Origin: Harringtonia aguacate
Taxonomy: Eukaryota > Ascomycota > Sordariomycetes > Ophiostomatales > Ophiostomataceae
Assembly (NCBI GenBank): GCA_014183095.1
Contig: JACCPH010000008.1
Span: 329,852-393,851, forward strand
Direction of reading: 5' to 3'
DNA length: 64,000 bases
The notes under the pieces: generated by a model
Seen by the model: the letters and a program-made list of their open reading frames with translations, nothing else
The model's database searches: none
Told to the model about the DNA's origin: nothing
Translations under genes and position numbers: made by a program
In this document: in pieces, positions 55,219-64,000 of the stretch
How positions within the stretch are numbered: the first letter of the stretch is position 1
Layout: each line of letters opens with the position of its first letter

Positions 55219-57351
55219 CGTGCAGCAGTCGCGGTTGCAGCTTGTCCATTCGAATAATTCTGTCAGTTGATCGCCGACTGCCAGATTTGTGGCCATATCT
55301 ATATTCATTTTGCCTGCCACCTTGTTATCTACCCGGCGTGCGGGAGTCCGGTATCGTTTTAATTGCCGCTGGACCGTCTACCTCGAGACAAGGACTATGA
55401 TCATAGTGACCAGTCTAGCTGAATAATCCGGATAGCCGAAGATATCTTACTTCGGCCTCGATCCGTATTGATGCAACCGCGGTAGACAGATAACAATGAA
55501 ATTTAGTTTGTCACATAGCATGTATAGCCAGAGTTCATCTATATGCTGGGGCTTTAGAATGTTCTGTGTCAGCTGGCTAAGCTTCCTGCCCACGCAATCC
55601 CCTGGCCGATCTTCACGATAGTCGGCACAGGGCATCGCCCTTCTTGGTACATACTGAATTATATTCCTCGTTGAGTATAATGATACGCTCGTACCTGCTG
55701 CAGCAACAGACTATTATGTATTGGATGGCTGACTCCTTCCGGACCTTCGAGAATGTATGCCTGCCCAATGACGCCATAACGCCATCTCCAGGGTGCCACG
55801 ATAAGCGACTAAGCCGAGCCTGGTGCTTAAATAGAACATGCGGCATGTAAGATACTATATTTGTACGAACTTATCCAAGCTTGCCATCTAGAATGAAAAC
55901 AGCTACCTGACCAGAAGTATACGAGGTGCAGGTGCTCGGCGTCACGTCCATGGCTGACAATTACATGTACCTGAGGAAGATGTCTTACCTTGCATTAGTT
56001 GAAGAGTAATAATCAGACATCATGATCCTGTTGTTTATTCAGCTGCTGCACTCGGCAAAAATAAGCTGGCATTTCCGATGCAGTCGAACTGAGGATTCTA
56101 AGTAGAGCATTTCAGCTCCCACCGTGTTGCGCTGCCATTGGTATTATGTTAAAAATCCAGAGCAAGCTTAGGTTTCCCCACGCGAGTTAAGTTATCATTA
56201 CCAAAATTATAGCGGAGTGCACGATATAACAGCAAACAGTGCAAGATACGAGTATTTGTACGAGTTTTGCACAATTATGTTCGTTAATCACGACGACGTT
56301 ATCCAGAATCGGTCCGAGGCGGTGCAGCTGCAGGACGGCTAGAGCTGATACCGTTAGTTTAGTTCCGGGGTATGGAGTGCTCGAGACTCGTACGAGCACA
56401 GGTGCTTGGAGAAACTATTTGTTTTGTACGAGTATGCTTTGCGGGGGTGTAGTATACTGTCCGAGTACTAGTACCGCAATAGAGTAGGATACTACTATGT
56501 GTGTGCGCGAATGCTTCACACTTACGGAAGTCTTTCATGAGTACTCATACAAATACCATCACTCAGAGATGATTTTGACCCATATTCACAACTAGCCAAT
56601 AAAATGCGTAAAATGGATCCATCGGGAGTGGGTTGGATTTGAACTAATAGAACTAAGACTTACAGTACTTTATATTAGGTACCTAACTGGCAAAATGTGA
56701 TATTCTATTACAAAATCCGGTGTACTCACTATAAAATACTAACACTATCCTTGTAATACTGACCCATGTTGACAATGCCGATCTGATCCTCAGGCTCCAT
56801 ATTTTGTCGACTTGTACCAATCAAGTACCGTAGCAGACTCATTTTCGCCTGCTGCGCCCACATTCCAATTTCCTGCACCCAATTTCGGGTTTACTGGGTG
56901 CATCCCCTCTCCATGTCGCCCGTTTCGTCTCGCCTCTCTCCTCTTTTTTTGTTCCTACGAGTATTGCGCCACCTGGCTCGTGGTCTAGTTTCCCACTCTC
57001 CTGTTCACATTTCGCCTCGCCGATTTTTCTCCCTCCTCTACTCTGGTCATCACAGCCTTTCCCACTTTCCTCCTACCTGACGAGACGACAGAATTACGAC
57101 AAATTCCATCTTCGGATTTGGCGGAAACATAAGTTTTGGCTCCTGTCTAATATTTTGTGCCTGCCCTTCCCTGCCTCCCTCGCGGACCTTTTTTTTTCCC
57201 CCTTCACCCTGTCCTACTGGCTTCTTAGCCTATACAAGTAAAATTGAGCGAAAAATAAGGCTCCCCGTCTCTTCCCCAGACTCGCTGTCTCGGTGCCCTT
57301 CAAAGCAGCCGTCGAAGCATACCAGATACACTCGCGCATCCGCTCCTCGCC
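55219..57351. repeat. Long AT-rich spacer with dispersed motifs
   Basis: Motif copies lie at 55846-55869 (TAAGATACTATATTTGTACGAAC), 56243-56263 (GATACGAGTATTTGTACGAG), about 56385-56398 and 56427-56440. From about 56880 the sequence turns pyrimidine-rich and GC-richer, as the promoter and 5' leader of the Zn2Cys6 gene. No gene is supported. Confidence 0.5.
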
Positions 57352-59634
57352 ATGTCGACCGCCGTAAAGCGGGCTTGCGATGCCTGCCATCGCCGCAAGG
57401 TGAAGTGCGACGGCATCAATCCCTGCCGGAACTGCTCCTCTGCTCAGCTGGCTTGCACATACAACGCCATTCCCCAGAAAAAGGGTCCCAAGGGCTCTCG
57501 CGCCAAGGTCATCAGTGAACTGCGCGAAACCCAGCGCCAGTCCAGTCTCTCAGCGAAGATCCAGAACCGAATGAATGGAGCCTCCCCTTCATCAATCGCC
57601 ACGCTTGCTCCGACCCCGGGCCTACTGACGAATGAGATGGTGAAGTGCTGCGTCGATTTCTTCTTTGCAAACATGTACCCATCCATACCTATTCTGAATC
57701 GCCAGCGCATTGAACAAGACGCCATGTCTATGGATACCACGTTGGACACCTACTGCCTTATGTCGTCGCTCAGTGCCTTTATGATGTTGCAGCCCGGTAT
57801 GTCTGTTCCTGGTACCGATCCTTACAGCCCCGAGTCCATACTTCCTGGCGCCACCATTGTTACGGCTACGCTGCTTTTAGAGGAGACCGTTCGTGTTCGC
57901 AAAGGCTACGACTATCTCCAAAGCCCCACGCTATATACACTCGCCACGAGCTACTTCCTATTTGCTTGCTACTACGGTCTGGACCTCCACGACAAGGCTT
58001 GGTTTAGCCTTCGGGAAGCTACAACTTTGGTCCATCTCGTTCGCATGGACAAGGAGGATTCTTACCTGGCATGGGACAACATTGATGCTTCGCGCCGGCG
58101 GCGGCTCTACTGGCTACTGTTTGTGGCCGAACGTGCCTACGCCATCCAGCACGACCGTCCTCTGTCTCTAAAAGCATCCATCAATTCTCCTACCCCAACG
58201 GATGACCCGAGTGATCCCTTGGCCTCACAGCTGGTGGGATTCTGCCGGCTTGTATCTCTCTTTCGTCCCTTCGACTGCTCTTTCGTCGATCTCTGGAACA
58301 AGACACGTTCTGAATGCTCGTCAACTTACGTGTCTGCTTTGCAAAAGCAACACAACGACGTCCTCACAGCTCTAGCCACCGCCGATCCACAACTGGGCAA
58401 CGCCACGCGGAATCAGCAATGGCTCCAAGCTCTTACGTGGCAAATCAACATCTCCAGAGGAAATGCCGTCTCTAATCGCAACGATGTGGCTACCTACCAG
58501 TATCCTATGATGGATGTGTCGCGGGAAATCGTCCCGATGGCGTCGTCTTTTTCTGTCCGGGGAAATCCCGAATTCCTGAGTTCTGGATTGGTATGTTCTT
58601 GACCCACATTCAACTCTGCTTTCTTTACGTCGGTCGCTAACCACACGCCCTCTGACGAACTGTAGATCGAGACGCTGCTCACTCTTACAAGCGACCTTAC
58701 TGATGTTCTCTCTATGCTACCTCCATCAGGAAACCCCTTTGCTTTGGGTCCTCGAGACTATCTCAACCAGCTCTGCAGCATTTTGGCCATGCTTCGTATT
58801 GGGGAGCATCGCTTCACGCCGCTTTTGTTGGCCAAGGTTCACGAAATCCTTCCACGCCTTGCTAACCCAATGCTGCAAAACGCTCCAGAAACCGCCTGCG
58901 AAATGGACATTTTTGATGGGTTCGGCAATGCTGGAATGGCCCAACCTCCTTGCCTCTCTATGGATGAGTACAAGACTGAGGGGTCGAGCTCTGTCGGTGG
59001 CGCACCATCCCTACACGATATTAACTCTCCCTTTGTATCAACGTCCCCCATATTGTCACCCGGAATGGATTTTGCGCACAGCATCTCGTCAGATTTTGCA
59101 CCTATGTCTGATATGGTGATGCACCATCCCATCGTTGCGAGTAACGCTGTGTCTATCACTTCTGTTAATGGGAGGTCCAACAACCCACAACACAGCTCAC
59201 CTGCGCAACCCCAGCAGCATCAGCCTGCATCTCAGTTACAGATGCGGACACAACAAGCTCCCGGAATTTCGGTTCTGGGCCACAACATGGGCAGCAATGC
59301 ACAAATCCAGTCGGGAATAAACCGTGGTATAAATTCGGTACAAAACATGACGGTGTCTGGCCAAACCGTTGACCAGTCCAAGAATTTGTCCGGCGTCCTT
59401 GGTGGCCAGACATTCGGTGGTTCGGTGAATGGCATCAACTCTGGTTTGAGTCCAAGCGGACTAGCCCTTCGCCAACAGTCTCAGCAGGCCAATGGTTATG
59501 GGATACCTCCGCAACAAATAAGAACCATTGGCGATTTTCACGCTCTGCAACGCACCAACTCAGACCTTAGTTCCTTAAGTCCTCTGGGTCTGAACAACCT
59601 GGGCGCTGAAATGGATTTCAGTGCGTTAAGGTAG
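57352..59634 (+). CDS. Zn2Cys6 transcription factor, COL-26/BglR-like
   Basis: DNA-binding regulator. Exons 57352-58590 and 58666-59634 give 735 residues. The binuclear zinc cluster at residues 10-40 reads CDACHRRKVKCDGINPCRNC with a sixth Cys in AQLACTYN; the following KKGPKGSRAKVISELRET matches my memory of COL-26/BglR regulators of glucose and starch or cellulose response. A fungal-specific TF domain follows at about 100-330 (YCLMSSLSAFMMLQ, LYTLATSYFLFACYYGLDLHDKAWFSLREA, RRRLYWLLFVAERAYAIQHDRPL). The C-terminal 250 residues are Gln/Asn/Ser/Gly-rich. Family membership is certain; the ortholog name is tentative. It is convergent with the kinesin gene. Confidence 0.85.
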
Positions 59635-60447
59635 TGACATTCGATAAGAAACTGTCAACCGTGTTACACGAAACGGTGGTTTTCGGCACTGGAAGGATTA
59701 GTTGGTCTGCCAGTAGGTGTCGATATACTGAATCTTTTTTTTCCTGTCAACTTCGTCGCACGATCGGACCTGACTGCACGTTGTCTTTGCCTGGCTATTC
59801 TGTGTCATATGAAGAGGCCTACCTGGAAGTATCGATTTCATTTGTTTATTATGATATGTCGGAGTTTAGGCGGTAAGGCTGGAAAAGGGCCACTTCAGCG
59901 TTCTGGTTCGGAATTGGTACAATCGTTGTCTCTTGTTCCACTATCCCATGATGCTTCATTCACATCCCATTTTGCGCTATCCTTTGTGGCCCACCATCCA
60001 TTTTCTGTGTATTATGTCCTTTCCCTTCTATTGACCGTCGATTCGGTGTTTTGGAGTAATATCAGGGTATCTTTCGCAACCATTTTCCATAGTAATACTT
60101 GGGTGTTATATTGTGCTCCGTGATAGCTTAGTTATACGTTAGTGATTTCTAATTTACGCATATGACGAACCGGGTATTGGCCGTCTCTAGGTTTTCCTGG
60201 AATGAACTAGAGGTTCTCGTTTTGCCCGTATAAGAAGTTTGAATTCTATACTACAAAGTTGTTTTGCATACGAGTTCGTGGCGTTATTTGACACCTGAAA
60301 ATAGCCGACCAAAAAAGGGCAGGGGAAAACAAAGAATAAAACCCGAACTCCCGTAGTTGAATGCGACCCCCAAATCATTTACGCCACTCGTCCTCCACCG
60401 TGGCCTTTGCCATGTGAGATGAAACCCGATATTATGAAACACGGGAG
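59635..60447. other. Convergent spacer, transcription factor / kinesin
   Basis: 3' flanks of two genes. No coding sequence is supported. Confidence 0.4.
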
Positions 60448-63400
60448 TTATATATCGCTAGGCCGGTCTTTGATTTTCTTCGTCGACTTGGCAGTGCCAA
60501 TATGCGTATTGTGTACCTGGTGGCCGTGGCAATTAGCACTGGTCCATAATATGCAAGTTGCAGTGCTGCATTTTCCTTCCGCACTGCTGAGTACTAACCT
60601 TCGTAGCAAACCGTAAACTGGTGAGCGTCTCCTTCAGATGAGCTTCCAATGGGCTGACCATGACGAACATTAATGTTTTAGAGTTTCCGCCAAGTGAATA
60701 CTGAAGCAGGTGTGTAAGCTTCGAGTTTCGGTAAGGGACGTGAGGAGCTCCCCGGCCCAAGGCCTCAATAACATCGCCCAAGCATGCGAGGCTCTTGTTG
60801 ATGTTCTGAGTCTCCTTTTTGCGATCACCCTCGGCACCACTCTGCTTTAGCCGTTCTGACCCTGCAAGATCAACGAGATTCAGTGTACCCTCGCAACGTT
60901 CTTTAGTTGCCGCATTCTCGCCTGTCAACTTCAGAATGAAGACCGAATGAGATCGCGACGAACGCTCATTCGCCTTTGTCGCAGCCACAGATCGGTTACT
61001 TTGCGCCAATCGTAGCATCACCTCCACCTTTTCTGGAGAATCCAACTGCACAGTCCTACAGTTCATAACTGTCGTCGACTTGTGAGCTTCATCATGACGA
61101 ATTTCCAGCTTTCTCTTCATGTCAACCTCCTTCCCACCCCCTCCACATGCAGAGCCTAGAAGATCGTGCAGTTCCTCATTATACACTTCAATGAAACTGC
61201 CGTCCATGGAATACGTCCATGACTTCTCCTCGAGACGCTTGATATTGTCATATATCATGTGCGTAGCACGTGGTATGACGCCGTCAGGGGACGACATGGT
61301 GTAGGTCTTTCCTGACCCGGTTTGGCCGTAGCAAAATATGCAGACATTGTAGCCATCTAGAGCGCTTTGCACAAGTTGCGATATTTCGCCAAAGACTTCT
61401 TCGTTGCCTGCACCTGGCGCAAAAACACGGTCAAACTCGAATGGTATGGTTTTTCGACAAACGTTTCCGATACTAGATTTCTCTTCGGGGCCAGTTAAGT
61501 CGATTTGAGTCGATGACGTCGCCGCGTCAGGAAATGATATCTTCGCCTCTTCATCATCTGTGCCTTGTAGCGCCGGTCGCACTCGGCACATGACACGAAT
61601 GTTGCCCTTGAGCTCCTGGTATTTGTTGAATAGCATTCGTCGTTCTGTTTCCTCTTTAATGAGTTTCTGGCGTGCATCGTCAGCTGCCTTCAAAGCCTGC
61701 TGCATTCTCGTTTCCATTTCAGCGAATTGGTCAGACTGTTGCTTGCTGTCTGATTTGAGGAAATCCACCCGGGCCTGTAATGCGCGAGCTCTCTCTTCAA
61801 ATTCTAGGTTTGTTGAGGATGCTTCAGTAAGCCGTAATTGGAGGGCACCTTTGAGGCACCTTTCCTTGTCGAGGTCCCCTTTCAGTTCGTCAACTGCTGC
61901 CCGTGATTGCTGCAGTTCCCGGTCTTTGTCAAGGAGGGCCAGATGCAAATCCTGCTGCTTCGAGTCAAGTTTTGCCTTCAGCTCGCTCATTTCTCGCGAC
62001 ATGGTGTCTCTTTCATCTTCTTTCTCGGTTTTATAGTGCCTTTCCATCGCCTGCACCGTCTCACAATGACTCTGTTGGATACGTGCCAGTTCGTCTTTGA
62101 GCTCCCTGCGCAGGTCATCCAACTCCCGCTTATGGTCGCGTGCTTGATCTTCAAGCTTGTATGTTTTTTCGCGTCGTTCGCTCTCGAAAGCCATAGTAGT
62201 CGACTGAAGCTGTTCTCTGAGTGAATCGACCGTCTTTTGCAAGGCTGTATTCTTCTCTTCGAGACGATCACGCTGCCGATGGATATCATCCGCTAAGAAG
62301 CCGATGTAGTTGGTTAGATTGGTTCCACATTGTGTTATGATGTTTGCAAAGCTTTACCTCTTGTTTTTGCCAACTCCACGACTTCTTCAAGGGATTTCCG
62401 CTCAGCTAGAGATTGATTCATGACGTCCTTCAAACTGTAAAACTGAGATTCGACTTCGCGAAGACGTTCATCGACGTCTAGGACTAGACATTCATGTACG
62501 TTAGAATATTTGAAGAGCGGATGTGCCCAAGCATAACCTCACAGGCGTTTCTAACCATTCCTTGGCTTCAGTTTTGACAGACAGGCAACATTTATCGTAA
62601 ACACTTGTTTGAAGCAGAATCAACGACACTTGTCTAAAATGCAGAAACCGCTTGGCTTCCGCCGATGATATTTTTTTCCACAATTAAGGTGGCCGTAAGT
62701 GCTTATATTAAAACAAGGATTCTCTCCTGGTGTCCTACGCCCAATAGTAGTCTCCAGGTGAAAGCATTGCGTGGTTACTTCGCCTCGCTGCATACTATCA
62801 AGTAGTCGGGGGTTGGGAAATGAGAATAGTGGAAGCATACCAGTTTTCTTCTTTTTCCCCAAAGACGATGCCTCCTCGAGCCGTTCTGTATCGTATTGAT
62901 CAAGCGCCGTGGCAGGCCTCGATAAAACGGCATGTGGCCGTTGTCGCACCCTCGTAGACTGATGGAGTTGCCGTCCCGCGGCAGGGCCGACACTGAGTGC
63001 AAATGACCCACTGGGAGCCACCAAGGTTGCCCCTGATGCCAAGCGGCTTGGGTTGGTCGAAAATGGCTTCATTGGCTTTGTCTTTTTGTTGGCAATGGCA
63101 GCAATTGAAACGCCCTTAATGCAAGTAGTTGACATTGCAGACGGGGGAAACGCAGAGACAGCCACGGAGCGTTGTCCATTATATTCTCCAGCTCGTTCCA
63201 CAAGTGTCTGCCGCTTTGTTTCCGGTTCGAGTTCTGGAGTGTGGAGGTAAGTTTGAATTGTGATCTATTATCGAGCTTTGGTACACTTCGGGGGATGAGA
63301 AGTGGCAATGCTAGCAGAGGTGGTGAGAGCTTGAGGCTTACGGAGCTCGGTCCCTGGTCGCTTAATTCCTGTCGGTGCTGGAATTCGCATGGCTGATAGT

Positions 63401-63580
63401 TGAGAACGAGCGTTATGTTGTGACTCGGTCATTTCCTGCAGGCCAGAAACCGCCGGTGCTCTGGGGTGAGGAATTCTCGACTGCCGGGGAGCCTTTTTAA
63501 TTGTTAGTGATGTCCCCGGAGAGGATTGTGTATGAAATAGGAGGTAACCGGGCGCATACCGCATTCTCAATAATGTCCAT
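60448..63580 (-). CDS. Kinesin-14 motor, Kar3/KlpA-like
   Basis: Minus-end-directed C-terminal kinesin acting in spindle assembly. Six exons join in phase: 63580-63560 (MDIIENA), 63492-63342, 63233-62841, 62483-62358, 62292-60599 and 60516-60448, giving 817 residues. The N-terminal tail is basic and Ser/Pro-rich. A coiled coil runs at about 190-440. The neck KGNIRVMCRVRP precedes the motor, with GQTGSGKT (P-loop), NERSSRSHSVF (switch I), DLAGSERLKQSGAEGDR (switch II) and YRNSKLTHLLQYSLGGNSKT. The last exon adds VHNTHIGTAKSTKK; without it the motor would end early in an intron-derived tail. Intron 3 is 357 nt, long for this locus. Confidence 0.93.
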
Positions 63581-64000
63581 GGTGAAATGGTGAGCTTGGA
63601 TAATATTCGAAATCGCGTAGTTGTTGAGAGGTCAAGACAGAGAAGAGGAAGAGGAAGGGCAGGACTGTGAAAAGATAGCAGTGTAAATGTAGCGAAGATC
63701 GGGGGGGGGCAAGAAGAAAGCCAACGCCGCGGAGAGAACCTCGACAACGAGGGGACCCCTTTGAAGCGTGTGTATATACCTCGCAAGCATGAATAGGTAA
63801 AGTATCGGCTGACTGTGTATTGATTCTAGTATGCAATCTGCCCTTTACCGGATTGGCCCACGTGAACCTAAACACAAGGGGATTATTTACATTCCGTTGC
63901 GCCGGAAACGGGCTGGGACCGTCTAGGTGCGCGCCCATTTCTTCTAGGTGCGCGCCCTGGCTGACGTAATAGCACGTGACGATTTACGTAATCTAGAAGG
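63581..64000. promoter_or_regulatory. Upstream region of the kinesin gene
   Basis: No gene is supported. It contains a 9-G run near 63702-63710 and a direct repeat GGTGCGCGCCC at about 63926 and 63949. Confidence 0.4.

Noticed and set aside
56600..56700. tRNA-like box around GTTCAAATCCAACC (minus strand)
   Set aside because: The T-arm does not pair and no matching acceptor stem or A box could be found.

Overview
The window is nuclear DNA of a filamentous ascomycete. The gene set and the fungus-type proteins (AcrB-like, GH72/Gel-like, COL-26/BglR-like Zn2Cys6, FHIP, KlpA/Kar3-like kinesin) fit Sordariomycetes best, but I cannot name a species. Introns are mostly 50-100 bp with GT..AG ends, intergenic gaps are long (often 1-2 kb), and pyrimidine tracts precede several starts. 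I saw no convincing tRNA, rRNA, CRISPR or intact transposon. Splice junctions were placed by hand from GT/AG sites and reading phase.

Layout. 0.4-4.9 kb: BAG-domain co-chaperone (+), ribosomal protein uL13/L16 (+), Swi5 recombination factor (-). 5.3-11.7 kb: unknown protein (-), OCRL-type inositol 5-phosphatase (-), divergent from decapping subunit Dcp1 (+). 12-15.9 kb: two unknown proteins (-) and a Mn-type superoxide dismutase without a mitochondrial presequence (+). 16-22.9 kb: gene-poor, with a heptamer minisatellite, a secreted mucin-like protein built on a C-x8-C repeat (+) and a possible 33-codon small gene. 22.9-28.1 kb: GPI-anchored GH72 glucanosyltransferase (+) and an amino-acid permease with a 9-nt microexon (-). 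29.6-33.1 kb: DUF1766/T5orf172-like protein (+) and class 3 lipase (-). 34.4-41.9 kb: FHIP subunit of the dynein-early endosome adaptor (+), convergent with CCR4 deadenylase (-). 44.2-47.6 kb: methyltransferase (+), tiny LYR protein (-), hotdog thioesterase (+). 48.9-55.2 kb: AcrB (+), unknown protein (+), stand-alone alpha/beta thioesterase (+). 57.4-63.6 kb: Zn2Cys6 regulator (+), convergent with kinesin-14 (-).

Most genes are unrelated housekeeping functions and do not form a cluster. Loose themes are mRNA turnover (Dcp1, Ccr4), microtubule transport (FHIP, kinesin-14), cell wall and surface (GH72, mucin-like protein) and carbon regulation (AcrB and the COL-26/BglR-like factor). The least ordinary items are the C-x8-C repeat protein, the dispersed TACGAGTATTTGTA-like motif in AT-rich spacers, the 9-nt microexon, the BAG gene with no usable upstream ATG, and the short LYR protein whose stop lies inside a splice-donor consensus. 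I did not find a clearly new multi-gene system.
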